A stretch of 64,000 bases of DNA from Haemonchus contortus (GCA_000469685.2 LS997563.1:7688437-7752436); one strand, 5' to 3'. Positions 21,470-34,288 are shown, numbered from the stretch's first letter. Translations and numbers: made by a program. The notes: generated by a model from the sequence alone, not told the origin.

Positions 21470-21790
21470 CAGTGGCCGTTTTGTGCGGTGGACTTTGGTC
21501 GTGCCGTGGGGTCTCCCGCCAAATTCCCACAAAATCAATCCGCCCCGATATCGACAAAGAACTCCACTTCTTTTACCCCTCTTGTTTTTCTTATGATGCT
21601 CCCAGATCCTGGCAGGAGACCCCCCTGCGCGATCAAAGTTCAACACACAGAACGATCAAACCCACACGTAAACGTCCCTTCAGGGTCTTGGAGCGCATCG
21701 ATCTCCCGTGATTTTGGCGGGACACCTCCGGGCTAAACCAAAGTTCAGAACATAGAGCGACCACCAACCCTACTGTGCTCGTAAAGTCCT
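21470..21790. mobile_element. Palindromic MITE-like repeat, copy C
   Basis: It starts with TTTTGTGCGGTGGACTTTGG and contains CAAAGTTCAACACACAGAAC as the inverted partner, then CTTGGAGCGCATCGATC. It mirrors copy B at 14.64-14.98 kb. Confidence 0.7.
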
Positions 21791-22283
21791 GCATGGAAAT
21801 CCCGTACATTCGCGATAGGCTTGCAGGGAGTAACTACCATGTTAAACTAGGTTCACTATTCCGGGGAAAAGAGTAGTAACCAAAGGAAAGTACTTGGATT
21901 AGGCATTTAACCCTCGAAATTTTATCAAGAGGACGATCGCGCGATTCATACGATCTCGTCTTAACTAACGGTGGTTGATAACTAGCAGAGCTCAGAGGGG
22001 CTCGATACTATGGATCTTCAACCACAAGCTATTAGTTGAGAGCAAGGAAAACCATGGCAAAGTAACGGAGTTAAGGAATGGTTATTGACATCTCCAAGAA
22101 CACATGCAAATATGAATTTGCCCTAAAAATATTTCGAAGAACATCTTTTTTTTCGAAAAAAATTGAAAATTACTCATTTTGGGTTGGTCTGATACTGGGA
22201 CATAACGCCTACTGTTCACGACCAGTCTGATGCAAAGAAATCCCTTCAATTCTTTACAATCACTTTTACTAAAAGCCAGGAAA

Positions 22284-22607
22284 GGTGAAAATGTAGTTGG
22301 GGGTGCCAGCGCCCTTTTGTGCTCTGCGTCCTGTCACTGGCGGCAGAGTGCATACAGATCAGAGAGATTGATTCCTCCCCTTCGAAAAGTTAGGGGAGGA
22401 GCTCCGGGATGGGAGAGATGATTATCTAGGGCAAAAAGCTGGGATTGGGTAAGAATTGAACATCTAATTGGTTCACCGACCCCGGAGCTTCTTCCCTAAC
22501 TTTCAGAAGAGGAGGAGCTCCGGGATGGTTGAGATGATTAGATGGGGTAAGAAATGAAGAGACGCAGAGCACAAAAGGCCCTGGCACCCCCCAACTACAT
22601 TTTCACC
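22284..22607. mobile_element. 324-bp MITE with 9-bp target duplication (Mutator-like)
   Basis: The terminal inverted repeats are ~45 bp and begin GGTGAAAATGTAGTTGGGGG at both ends. The 9-bp direct repeat GCCAGGAAA sits on both sides (22,275-22,283 and 22,608-22,616). The homologous position in the other arm (14,256-14,264, read as TTTCCTGGC) has one copy and no insert, which proves the boundaries. Nine-base duplications are typical of Mutator-type (MULE) elements. Inside there is a second inverted pair around GGAGGAGCTCCGGGATGG. It is non-coding. Confidence 0.93.
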
Positions 22608-23879
22608 GCCAGGAAATGCTCTACTCGACTTCTGAAGGCCGTCATCATCGTCCTATTGCTGTTCAACTGCGAAGATATTACTGTCATCCATTAGAGTCGG
22701 GACAGAACACCGTTGAACACCCGAGTTTATTTGTGCCTTCAATAGCTGTTGAACTCTCATAGATCTAATAGAATCCTGTATGAGACCTCCGAGTCCTTTC
22801 AGCTGGACAAACTGAAAGCTGTACATTACAGCAACTGAAGATTGACCAAATTGCGAACCTAGCATTCTTATTTATAAAATATGCCATCGCATAGATAAGG
22901 TCGTCTACAGATTCTTTGGAAACAGGCTACGCATTAAACAATGGAAGCCCAAGCAAACCTCTGAGCCAGAGGCAAATTCTCCTGTTTGACATCGTCATGA
23001 TCGAGACATTTTCAAACTTCTCTTGACGCTAACTTTCCCGGATTCAACTAGGATAGATAGGATATCCACTCGCACACAGTCTCATAATTTCATTCCTACC
23101 TCTGCTTGCCTTATTAATCATTGCGTAACCCTTCTACGGACATTGCGGCTTTGTGCAATAGAATACTGCACGGACACTCCACCTTCCCTGTCATACCTCA
23201 TAGTGTTCGGCTGATCATGTTCTCTGGATGGGAGAAGACAGATAAGTGGGTGGCTGGGAATGGAGAATTGTAGGGTCGGCTGAAGAGATCCGCTCGGGAT
23301 CTCGAACCTCGGGAAAGACCCTAATATGCCAGAGCAGAAGTGAATGCAAGTAGAAAAGCCTAAGAAAAAATTCATCGATGTATATGCCCCGGTGTGTAAG
23401 GCGCTTTGATCGTTGGCATTTCTTCATTTTTTTGTTAGCATCAATAATGCATAGTTGCAGACTTTTTGAGTCGCGCTGAAAAAACGCAGAAATAATTTTT
23501 CATTTTTTCAAACAGCATTACCTAAATTGTTTTGAATTAAAGTATTCTACGTGAACGATAGTCACATAGTGGAAAGTTGAAAACGTATGACGGATCGAAA
23601 CCTTTTAATCGTTTCCAATAGATTCTGTCGGGTTGTTCATGCTGAACCTCTTTGGCTGAACTTGGGACCCGAATGTGGTGCAGTAGGATCGAGGTCGTCG
23701 CATCGCGGCAACAGAGACGCCGCGCGCGAAGGAATGTAGGAGTTGAAAACGTATGAAGGATCAAAACATCTTAACCATTTAACCTTTCACTGGAAATCTT
23801 TCGGAAATATTCGTAGCAGCGATTGGCTTGTTACGTGTAAGGAGGTAAGAGAAGACAGTTAAATATAGGTAAGAGAATT

Positions 23880-24110
23880 CCCGGTGAAGTGGAAAGCCGT
23901 TCTGTGTAGAGAACTTTGGTCGATCCGGGTGGTCTCCCGCCAAATTCCAGGGAAATCAATTGGTTCTATACCGACAAAGAACTCCATTTCTTTCACCCCT
24001 CTTGTTTTTGTGAAGATTCTCCGAGATTCTGGCGAGAGACCCTCTGCGCGACCAAAGTTCACCACACAGTTCGATCACTGGTATTCTTTAAGTACATCGA
24101 TTCCTTGGGG
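23880..24110. mobile_element. Palindromic MITE-like repeat, copy D
   Basis: GAACTTTGGTCGATCCGGG near 23,911 and GCGCGACCAAAGTTCACCAC near 24,045 are the inverted halves. It mirrors copy A at 12.1-12.4 kb in the opposite arm, so the insertion predates formation of the inverted repeat. Confidence 0.7.
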
Positions 24111-24959
24111 AACACCTTTGGGCTGCCCTAATGTTCAGCCAACCACTATTTCCAGTGTGCTCATCATAAGGCTTTATGGATTAATTAACACCAGTTATGA
24201 GAGTGTTTAATGTTCAACTGCGACAGCTAAAAACTGACTTGCAAATGGAGAACCTGAGTGGGATAGTTCGCCCATGAAGGCTGTCCTGAAGAGCATATTG
24301 CGCCCTCCATATTCACACCTCGGCATTGGAAGGGTAATAGTGGCAAAGTTCGGAGGAGTTGGAAGGTTCAGAGTTCAGGGCCTCAAAGCTTAGAGAGATT
24401 TCGTTTTCTCCATGAGTCAGTGAAAACACAAATCGGTCGTACAAGCATCTTGATAACACATTTCGCTACTGATTCCGAGTACCATGTCTGGGTGATGTAA
24501 AGGGAAGCGTATAGAGGAAACAGATGAAGTCCGTGCCAAATTTAAAGTTTAAATCAACACTGCTAAGCTTTCCTGCACCAAAGACTCCCTTTGCCGCTGC
24601 GTTTCTACTGACAGTTGAATGTCCCCCAGTTCTTTTTTAAAACTTATAATCACTTCATCATCTGGCATTGATGGTCGATGCAACGAGAACCCCTTCAGTC
24701 TAAACAGTTCCCCCCCCCCCTCTGGGATGTTGGAGGAGGTTCTACACGATTTCTACAAGTCTTCTGGCATTTGGGTGACAGTAAATGGCCAAGGAGTTAG
24801 TAGGTCTGGGCAGGACTCAATCCAATCTGCACTACCCACCCACACTACACCAATGAGTCGGTACTATTTCCAAAGTTCTTTCATTGACAGTTGTCTAAGA
24901 AAGAAAAATAACAGCACCTATCGTAGTTATCAGCTGTGAAAGTGGTCAACTAAATAATA

Positions 24960-25320
24960 CCGTGGGTTTGGAACCCAGGTGACAGTGGCCGTTTTGTGGG
25001 GTGAACTTTGGTCCTTCAGGAGTTTCCCGCCAAATTCTCGGAAAATCAATCCACTTTAAGACCACCAAAGAACATCCACTTCTTTTACACCTCTGGTTTT
25101 TACAATGATTTTCCAAGATTCGGGCGGGAGACCCCCCTTCGCGATTAAAGTTTAGCACACAGAACGACCCTTGGCCACTTGATTTCCTGAACCCGCACGT
25201 CCACGCCCTTGCAGAGTCTTGGAGCGCATCGATTCACCATGATTTTGGCAGGAGACCCCCGGTACGGCCAAAGTTCAGAACATAGAACGACCACCGGTCG
25301 GTCCCCTCTTGCGCCCTTTT
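24960..25320. mobile_element. Palindromic MITE-like repeat, copy E (right arm only)
   Basis: It carries GTGGGGTGAACTTTGGTCC, then AACACCAAAG-like inverted sequence, CTTGGAGCGCATCGATTCAC and CGGCCAAAGTTCAGAACATAG. I find no counterpart at the matching place in the left arm, so this copy arrived after the arms formed, or was lost from the left. Confidence 0.65.
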
Positions 25321-27975
25321 GCCATGGTAAAGGAATCGCTAGTAATCCTGTATAAGGCTTGAAAGGAATATTACCAGGCGTCAAAATGATCACAGGATCA
25401 ATTACAGTGGAGAATAACTGACTTCGAAATGAACTACTAGGCTTGGTCAGTCTATCCCCGAAGGTTTACCAAAAACACGCATTATGGCTAACAAAGCGCA
25501 GGGAGCTTGTACGACTTTTGATTAGAAACTGCAAGTGAAAGGTTACTCGAAAAGCAGGAGAATTCAAGACAAAGTTACAGAGTCGAGCGAAGCGCATTGA
25601 TTTTCTCAAGAACACGTGAAAATATCAGTTAGTCGTACAAACATCTTCATGACATACATAGTTTCTGATTTCAATTTCGTACTATGGGCTCAGGGACAGA
25701 TGAGCATATATGGGAAATGGATATTGCGTCGAATAGCGGCATAAGACGAGTACCGCTGAGGATAGCATTTTATATTCTCCTCTTTCATATTCTCCTCCTA
25801 TAGAGACTTCCTATTCCTACTCGTCCCTGTCGCCAGCTGACACAAAAGATGAAAATCCCTCCATCACCTGGGATTGATCTCGTCCCGGGATATACCAACT
25901 TCTGTACGAGATCACTCTGTTGCATCGAAATCCCTTGTATATCATACAATCGCTTTTTCTGAAGTCAGAAAACCGTCCTAGACGATATTTATAAGTCTAT
26001 CAGCATTTGGTTGACTGCGAAAGGTTGAAGCTTTGTGGGTCCAAGCAGGACTGAACCCAGGAAGTGTCATTCGGACAAAAATATTTCCATCATTACTCCA
26101 TTTACAGTTGCTTTAGAGAATACTGGTCCTGTTAGTCGACGACTGTGAAACCTCAACGATACCGTTACTCCACCGGTGCTACCGAATGAAGCATTTGGAG
26201 AAAATGGGCTTATCTTTCTAGTGATTAGAATCTTATAAACATCATATAAATCACTTGAATATTAAATACAGACGGAGGAAAGTAGAATAATTTTTAAGAA
26301 AAGATTGTATTATGGCAGAATTGTAGAAGGTTCGCACTGAACGGAAGATGATCCTGGATTCTAAGAGAGGATATAAGAAGAAAGAAAAAATACAAAGACA
26401 AAAGAGCAAAAGACAAAAGACTGGCCACCCTGGCAGCAGCAAGGGATCAATGAGCACGGGCGGTCTTATTGGGCGTTTCGAGATTGCGACCTTTAACTGT
26501 CAACCTGACCCGACGACTATTTTGTACGGTTATAATGATAAAAAACATATTGGGAAAAGGAAATGGTCCGTTGATGCGACAAAAGGTTGTGGCAGGCACA
26601 GCACTGAACTCTACTACTAAATGGTTGGTAACTGCCCAGAATCCAGGTGAAGCAGCTTATGGGAAGTAGCTCGGCTGGCGGAGAAGACTCTTCGAAGGAG
26701 GCATAATTCTTTTCAAAAACCAATGTGTTGCTGAGACGGCTAGAACGACCCAGTGGATAAAAGTCGAGTTGCAGTCCCACAATCGCAGCTCTATTACAGC
26801 TCTGCACAAATTTTCGCCATAACTGCTTTTTGGAGAACATTGGATTGGTGATCACCAGTGACTTCCTCGACCACAAGTAAGTTGACCCGGATCTAAAAAC
26901 ACCCATCGACATCTGGTCGGTATCGATGGGTCGCCATCAACTACTACCCAGGTATTAGTAGGGTGGTGCGTGGGACAGAGCGTACTGTAAAGTTGAAAGA
27001 TTCTTCGGGCCACCCGGTTATGACGAAACTTCTGACCCTGCCTCGCCCACATTATCACCCGGATGAGGACGTCCCTTCGGAGAACGTCCGTTGCGCGTGT
27101 CCGTCGAGAGTAGGTCACCCGCCCACTTCGCACGCGGCGCATCACACTGAGGTCTCGAGTTGACATTACAGTACTACCAAGTGTCATTGGAGCATATGAT
27201 TTGCATTTGTCTGTGTTATCTTCTTCTTGAACTGGCTGCCGTGGACCGAACACAAAGGGTATGCCCCAGTGACAATTGCGACGTCTGTCAAATATCGCGG
27301 GCCGACTCGCCGCGTGCGTCGGCTGCGGCGTGACCTAGTTTCGACGGACACGCGCAACGAAGCGCACCCCGTCCCTTCCAAAGCGGCATTCTGTTCGAGG
27401 AAGCGGTTGACGTCTGCTAATTGACAGAAGCAGAACCTCATTGGTATACGCAGCTGCACCCAGTAAAATTAACTACACCCTCCAGCTCATGCACTACTCT
27501 TCCCTTGAAGTGAAGCCTGCAGTTTCGTGGTAGTACTAATGAAATTGCCCGGGCAGCTTCCCTTATGGTGATGCAGCGCTTTTCGGTCTTATCTTGCATT
27601 CAACTAGATCTCGTACGCCACGACTCTCCCATACTGGCTTTCAATCCAGTGAATCATGTTCCAGGTGAGTAAGGCGCTGGAAAACCCCAGAGGAGAGAAG
27701 ACAGACTGGTAAGTGCTAAAGGTTATCGGCCAAACCAGCTGCAAGCTGGACTTCACCACGTACACACTCCAATCTCTCATGCAGACGGAGTAGAGACAAA
27801 TTGATATTCTTCGCAGTGAGATGCACGCCAACCGGAATTGGAACCGGGTCGGTTAAGTGGGAGGATACAATGATCTGTGGGAGGATATCTTTGGTGCTCT
27901 CATCGAACTGACAGCATTTAATATTTTGAATGCTAATTTCCTATGGATTTCTTATAATAGAAACCATTAAAATCT

Positions 27976-28377
27976 TGCATCCAGACAGCATGAAAGTAGT
28001 TGTTTGCTTCCTCGGATGGGTATTACTTTAGTTCTCAACCAGTTCACCAAGAAAGTCCCTATCAAATCAGAAAAGGAAAGACCGATACGCATTCGCCATT
28101 GGTCTTTCGAAGAATTATGATCGTATGAGACTAGTAAAAGAGAATTGGCGGACAACTGATCAAAACCAGAAGGAATTATTTTCTTGAGAGTGCTACCATC
28201 TGCATCGTACCAGTGCAGAGGAGAAGCAATCGGTATACGCCAAGCAGTTACAATTCCTTCACAATCTCTAGCCTGATTAGCTGTGGACAGCAACAGCGGA
28301 CTTTCACCTTCTTGCCTTCCTACTGGTTCAACACGTTGACTAGATGGGATGAAATGATTCAACATACAAATGAACAC
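27976..28377 (-). CDS. Unrecognised 134-codon ORF just outside the right arm
   Basis: An open frame begins near MFICMLNHFIPSSQ and contains IVTAWRIPIASPLHWYDADG and LIGTFLVNWLRTKVIPIRG. Composition is normal for coding DNA, unlike the low-complexity frames nearby, but no family is recognisable. No splice-flanked neighbours are convincing. It may be a fragment of a transposon protein or of a host exon. Confidence 0.2.
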
Positions 28378-28576
28378 AACTTACCATCGCATTCCGCGCC
28401 ATGAATGGACTGGCGCATGAGGAAGCTTTGGTTCCTTTCCCTCTACCCTCCCTACCACTTTCCCATCCCAAGAGGATCCCTCCCAAATGAAATAACCAAT
28501 TTGTTCTATGTTGAAATGCTACGCTTTGAGTGTTCGGCCCCTCGTGTTGAGCCCTTGACGAACTCGACGTCATTGG

Positions 28577-28738
28577 CAGCTTTCATAGTGCGCGAGCGAG
28601 CGAGCGAACTAACCCGGGGACTACTCGTCCGGCGGTATCGACCAAGATTCAGTTGTAAACAAGGGACAAGCGCCGCCCCCAACGCTCGCTCGCTCGCGCG
28701 CTCGCGGGCCGGACAGCAGACTATGAAAGCGGCCATTT
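28577..28738. mobile_element. Small inverted-repeat element with GAGC runs
   Basis: GGCAGCTTTCATAGTGCGCG near 28,576 is matched by the reverse complement of ACTATGAAAGCGGCC near 28,722. Both arms contain GCGAGCGAGCGAGCG runs. ATT lies just outside each end, a possible 3-bp duplication. The 181-codon plus-strand frame spanning it (28,405-28,950) is therefore interrupted by repeat and is not supported as a gene. Confidence 0.5.
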
Positions 28739-28959
28739 GTCCATTCGTTGGTTTCTGCCTATCGCCTATTTTTGTGATTCTGTTTACTTCATTTTATGGT
28801 TTTATCATAGCTTATCACTTAGTAAAAGTACCATTTGCCGCAATCAATAAAGTAAGTCAAAAATCGATATCAGCATTGCGCTGTGAAGATGAAAACTTCG
28901 ACATACATGAGAGAAGCTTCGATTTGTGTTGTGTACCAAACATTTACTAAAATCAAGGT

Positions 28960-31900
28960 GACAACTCGGAAAAAAATCAGGTTATCAAGAAAACAATTCA
29001 ATCAGTTCCAGCCAGAATCCATTGCAGTTAGAAGTCGCCGAAAATATTCGGGTTCTTATCGAGATGTTCTTGAAAGCAATCACGAATGACATTGAAGTTC
29101 TGTAGACATATGAGATGGTTCAGATAGTCTGATGGTACTGAATGGTTGCTTTCACAGTACTTCATACATGCCGGAAGAACTTTCCTGAAAAAGTGTCATC
29201 ACTGCAAAATACCATTAAGTTTACAAATCGAGAAAAAGTCTGTGTCGATATGATCCTGTGGGATACGCCATGATTTTGTATGTCAGGCAGAACTAGGAAG
29301 GGGTTTCTACGAATGCTTGGCCTCTGCTTGAGTGACTGTAGGAGGTAGTAATGCTCATGAGGACAGGGATAGTGTAGTGACAACTGGCGTCCCGTCGCAT
29401 ACCTGATCCGGGGACCGAATCCCGTATTGATTCCCACTCAGTCAGTCAAACCTATCTCCCCAGAATCAGTTATCCGGCACCACACGTGTTTGAGAGGATT
29501 ACAGCAAAAATCTGTACATCGCCTGGTTACCGGAAAGCATTGTACAGACAAAATACACACTTATAACGCGGTTACGTTAATGGAAGTGAGTGGTGGGGCG
29601 CATCCCGGAAAAGGAAGCAATTCACTCAGGTGAACTTCATTCTCCTGCTTTTTTATTGGAGTTACCTCCCACAATAAGATACTCTCACGTCAATTCCGCC
29701 CACAAATATGTGAATGTAGAATTGGCCGGGAGTTTATCTGGGCGACGCTGTTAGTCCTATGGCCACTTGTTGGTGGCTACCCACTGCTCTTTTCTGATGA
29801 AAACTGCCTTAAATTCTTGTTTAATCCATTTCTATTTCTCGAATTCCACTTCTTTAGTCAGAAAAATGGGGTACTCCTTCTGAGGGTCAAATTTTAGTTG
29901 CTCAGCAAATGAAGTACGTTGGGTTTGAGGCTTGATGATGAGGTTTCAGCACTTCTGGAAACACTTTCTGGTAGCGTTCCTCCAACTCTATTCTCGAAAT
30001 CTTTTCACTCTTTTGAAAGGAGATAGCAAGGATGAGGAAAGAGGAGCAGGAGTGGTAAAGCTGGTTACGGACTATCCAATCGTCGGAATGGATGCCTTCC
30101 TTGGATTAGAACTTCCTCTTATATCTTAATGTATCGCCCTCTTTCGAAGAGCCAGCCATACAGCTAATGATAGGACTTCCGATTCTACTGGTGCCTTTAC
30201 ACTCTATGATTCATCCAACTAACTACCTGAGCATATTTGGAGGCTTTGACTCACTTTCTCTTACAACATTCCTGATGATCATGTTTGGATGAAGCACAGT
30301 CCCACATAAGCTTCACTGTGTCACCTCTCGGGGAGCACATGTTCAGAAAGACGAGTACCTGAATAGAAATGGGTGAGCCGTTTTTAAAAAAAAGGAGGGG
30401 CATCAGATCAATTTAAAGAAGCACCATCTCATCATCTTTGAAATGGAGAAAAGCAGAAACAAAATTGGTTGACACCGCTCTCCGCTCAAGATGCACTTCG
30501 TTTGAGGGAGAGGAAGATGCTGTTTTGCTATTCATCCCGAATTCACTACCAATAGGGAAACACGGAAAGATTGGGGAGAGAGGCTTTTTATAGAAATAAG
30601 TTCATCCATCTATTGCGTAAATCAGGGACTCACCTACCCTACAGCGGTAGCGGTGTGTGTGAAGGCTTTTTCCAATTTTTTGAAAGTTCGAGGATACCTA
30701 ACCAGATCATGAAAGTTCCGAAATCAAACGAGTGGTAGTTTCGTGCGTCAAGGGATCCTCTGGGAAAACTATTTCAACTTTGTAAACACATCATGAGCCT
30801 GAACCTAGGAGTCATGGAACATCGAAGTATCGCGAGAAACCCACGTTGTTCTGATTCATTGACTTGAATCCGCAAAACCTCTTCTTGCATTCCTTGTCGG
30901 CCGATCTCTGCCTTACACAACATGATTTCAGCTTCTGATCAGCATCTCGTTCAGCACTGAAATTTTCAGAAAAACGTCACTTTCAGCTCATCGAGCACCT
31001 ACGCCTATTTAAAAAACAAGTCTGAAAGTAGAAAGTTGCATGAAGTTCAGTATTGTAAAGCGGATCATCTGCGCAACAACTGTAGCAACGGACAACCGAT
31101 AGTAATGCTGGTTCACGGAAAATATCGCAGTATATGGCTCGGATTCCCACAATCGTTCCAAAGTCTTCATTCTGCTTGTGCCAATGGCACACAAATCAGC
31201 CAGAACCGAATCTAATGTCACATCATAAAAGAGAAATGAATGGTCCACATTAGCACTCAGTTTAAAATCCTATTTCATTATTATTGGCCAAACTTTCTGG
31301 GTGTGTACATCGGGGTCCTGACCCAAGGCAGTACCAAGGTCATCGACCTGGGAAGATGCATTCCCATGTGACTCGAATTTAGTCGGGAGAAAGTCTTGTG
31401 CATAGATGGATGGAACGGATAAACCTTGGAAATTGTACTCTTCTACCTTAGGAATGAATGACAGATGTTGTCAGTTCAAAGGAAAAAATGAAGAGGAAGA
31501 TCGTGAAGCTAAATTTGTAGAGGCGCTAATCTTCTAATGCTTTTTTATTGCTGAACAGAATTTTTTTAAAATACCCATTTGGCCTACCTGACGGAGCAGA
31601 AAAGTACGAGCAGGATCAGAAGGGAACGCATTCAGGAATGCTTGCGCTTCTAGAGGCTCTGCAGCTATAAAGCCGTTCTTCAGGGGTCATAAACGGACCC
31701 TTTACCATGCTGGGCCATTCATCAACCTGTGGTAAACATGATGCGCGCGGTATGTTTGCGTGGGATGGACATAAATTCGTATGGTCCCTGAAAAGCCGAC
31801 CGATGCCCGAGTCGACCCATCTGTGGTCAACAAATCTGCAAAAGCACAAAAGGTCGAACACTTCGGGCTGCCTCTTGGGAAACCCATGAGCTAGATCTTT

Positions 31901-33620
31901 TTCCGAAATTGCAACCAGGGTGAGTTAAAAGGGAAGAAAAAGGACGAATATAGATTTCCTACGAACACGATCACTTTCTACCTAGAGAGAATATTAGTAA
32001 CAAGAAGAATCGCCTATAATACCCGTACACAGCAGAGTTCGCTCACACGACCGTTCAGCAGAGGAGATCCGGAACAAGAAACCCTCCTTGTTTTCATTTT
32101 TAAACTGTAGATAACAACCAAAGCGTTACGATAAATGTAGCGGTGGGTAAGCTTCGTTGAGTGTGGGGTCGATGGCCAGTCAAATTCATTTCGGTCCTCG
32201 ACTTGATTGCTTTGCTGATTCAGATGGACCGCCATTTACTCTATCGCCTTCAATACAGGTATGCCGCTTCACTTACCTACATATCATCTCGGCCTCGCTG
32301 GTATTCTGGTCCCACCAGGTACTACCTGCTTAGGCTGGTAACTGAGTAGGTACTGTTTACTACTAGAAAGCCTACTGTGCTTTGGAAAGAGGCAGCAGAG
32401 GGCTTAGGCCTAGGTCATTTGCTTCTTCTCACCTCACCTTTCCAGAACAAACGATATAAGGCAAACCGAGGTCAGTTCACTGTGTTCGACGACGAACCCG
32501 TCACCATCTCTCCGTCTCATCCTTTGGCAAGACAGCAGGTGGGTTACTTAGCTTATGTACGCTGAAGGACTTATTCGACGAATCCGCAAAGTGTATTTGA
32601 TACGGATTGATTATTTAGCCCGATCCGGTCCTTAACTGCATGAAGCTTTGGATGGGTATGGGTCGAAATCATACTGAGAGAACCGAATCATTACCTTTCC
32701 TTACTGGTACTCTGAGAGCGCTTACCATTCGGTGGTTCATGCCAGACCTTTAAACTACCTTGCCTTAGGCGGGAGCTCTAAGATTTGAGTGAGAGCTAAG
32801 TGGAGCTTGAACCTTATTCTAGGCCTCCCTTCTTACTGCATGAGAGGTTCCTAATAAACTGGTTTTCAGGTAGAGCTATCAGAAGTGTGGACAAGGAAGA
32901 ACGAAGATCTTGACTGGAACTCTCTGATTTGGTGCGACCGAGTAACATATGGCATTGATTTCATCGTTTAGCTACAACTTTGCCTCCCTGGTGACTCGAT
33001 GGGAGAAACCACCAAACCCAGTTTATACCTATGAGACCCTCAATCTCTAGTTAATCGCAGGAAAAGGGTAACAAAGTGGAAAGAACAAAGGAACTCAGAA
33101 AATCGAATGAGCGGAATGAACTCTTCGCATCCTTATCGTGTCCAGCAGGTACTGATACAGCTGCACGACCGACTGCGTGCCTCTATACTTAGTTAATGGA
33201 GGGCTGGCATCAGTTATCACCTTCTGAATGAAAATTGCTGAGATTCCAACCCATGATAAGAGACTAACGATTTACAGCCGATATCAATCACCCCGCTTAT
33301 ATACGCCATACGTTTGATAAGCTGATAGGCTACGAGTGCAATGATTATGAGAAGCTGAGGGGAAGCGGGATCTCGGTAGCGTACGTAGCGGATAAAGCAC
33401 GATGTCAGAAATGCGCAGGTCGCGCAGGTCTGCAGGCTGAGCGCTCACTTCACAGTGTCCTTGTGAAAATAGGAAGGCTGTGCGGATGGTTTCTGTTGGT
33501 TGGTGCGCTGGTTTGGCCCGGAATGGAACTTGACCTCTTACGAGTGCTTTAGGGATATCGTGCTTATCTGACCGGTATCAGCGGTGACAATTAGGACTGG
33601 AACAGTGTATTGCCTCCACG
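28960..33620. other. No supported feature
   Basis: Only short frames without recognisable motifs were seen (for example 29,427-29,633, 29,932-30,129, and both strands at 31,616-31,889). Base composition is ordinary and I see no splice-linked exon series, RNA gene or named transposon. It may be decayed mobile DNA or introns/intergenic sequence of a gene outside the window. Confidence 0.4.
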
Positions 33621-33636
33621 TAAGGAGATTCAATAT

Positions 33637-33890
33637 GGGTGGAGGTGGTGGTGCGTGTGAGGTAGAGACAAGTGGCGCACTACCTCACACGCACGGTCAC
33701 AGGTTTGAACCCCGGATCAATATCTCACGAGGCCAATCGCGCCTTCCATCTCGTTTATTTGGTACTAGACTCGTCTGGGAGGATAAAAACACTGACTTGT
33801 ACATAGGCTGGCCACCGCAAGCCACATACGCTTCAATATGCCATTGCAGTTCGGGATGCAAATCGAATACGTGGGGGTACCCCTAAGACA
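33637..33890 (+). mobile_element. tRNA-derived SINE, copy 1
   Basis: A B-box-like GGTTTGAACCCC lies at 33,702, preceded by a tRNA-like head with CACACGCACGG. The tRNA-unrelated body contains GACTCGTCTGGGAGGATAAA, CACTGACTTGTACAT and GGCTGGCCACCGCAAG. It shares the whole body with 59,640-59,910 and 62,637-62,905. The A-box region is partly duplicated (GGTGGTGGTGCGTGTGAGG). Confidence 0.85.
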
Positions 33891-34013
33891 GTATTGATAA
33901 GTGCCTCAAGTCTTTATCCCTTACCCTTCAAGGAGGTTCAATAGCAATTTGACTGAAAGTAAAAAGGGCCCTCACAAAATGAGCAACTGGTTCCGTCGTG
34001 GGTGAGCCATTCC

Positions 34014-34229
34014 TGTTGTAGGCTTCTAGCTATCACATGTGGTCTACCACAGTCGATTGAAGACTACCTTTTAGGTGCCAAATTGAAGGTTTTGATCTGG
34101 TACTACTGCAATTTGACCAGGGTATTTGAACAAGTCAACCGGTATATAAACCCGGCCTTTTCACTAGTTATCATTGTATCCAGTTCGACTTCTCCAGCAA
34201 TAAATCTTCTCCGCCTCGACTCCACATCA
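34014..34229 (+). repeat. 5' LTR
   Basis: It begins TGTTGTAGG and ends CACATCA, the canonical TG...CA. It contains a TATA-like TATATAAACC at about 34,143 and an AATAAA at about 34,199, fitting U3/R/U5 promoter and poly(A) functions. By eye it differs from the 3' LTR at about 14 of 216 positions, so the insertion is not recent. Confidence 0.95.
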
Positions 34230-34288
34230 ACTGGCGATCAGGATCGACTACGCCGAGCAGCCGAATCCATCAAGCAACGCCGACTACG

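Larger units (their letters stand above)
8003..27785. repeat. Giant (~19.8-kb) imperfect inverted repeat / foldback structure
   Basis: The left arm (8003 to ~16,900) and the right arm (27,785 down to ~20,500) are collinear in reverse complement. Landmark pairs I matched are: CATGAGAGATT at 8008 with 27,780; 10,165-10,385 with 27,600-27,395; 10,800-11,000 with 26,500-26,330; 11,360-11,570 with 24,620-24,420; 11,960-12,060 with 24,300-24,205; 13,360-13,620 with 23,530-23,250; 13,910-14,280 with 22,960-22,610; 16,284-16,450 with 21,169-20,990. The arms are diverged (I estimate roughly 75-85 % in matched blocks) and each has its own insertions, so this is not an assembly mirror of one haplotype. 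Similarity stops abruptly at 8003 and 27,785. No obvious target duplication flanks it. Confidence 0.85.
20500..27785 (-). repeat. Right arm of the giant inverted repeat
   Basis: This is the reverse-complement partner of 8.0-16.9 kb. Private additions are a 324-bp MITE at 22,284-22,607 and about 1.7 kb between 24,650 and 26,330, which includes a further GTGGTGAACTTTGG repeat at 24,960-25,310. It retains the version of the outer sequence that the left arm has partly lost (about 26,980-27,390). Frames such as 26,517-26,912 and 26,852-27,253 on the minus strand are arginine-rich repeat translations without a recognisable domain. Confidence 0.8.

Noticed and set aside
8003..27785. Assembly artefact (collapsed or mirrored haplotypes) as explanation of the inverted repeat
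   Set aside because: The arms are too diverged, and several insertions with proper target duplications are private to one arm. Only long reads can fully exclude it.
28405..28950. 181-codon plus-strand frame with a hydrophobic stretch
   Set aside because: A small inverted-repeat element with GCGA runs lies in its middle, and no splice-linked neighbours or family motif support it.
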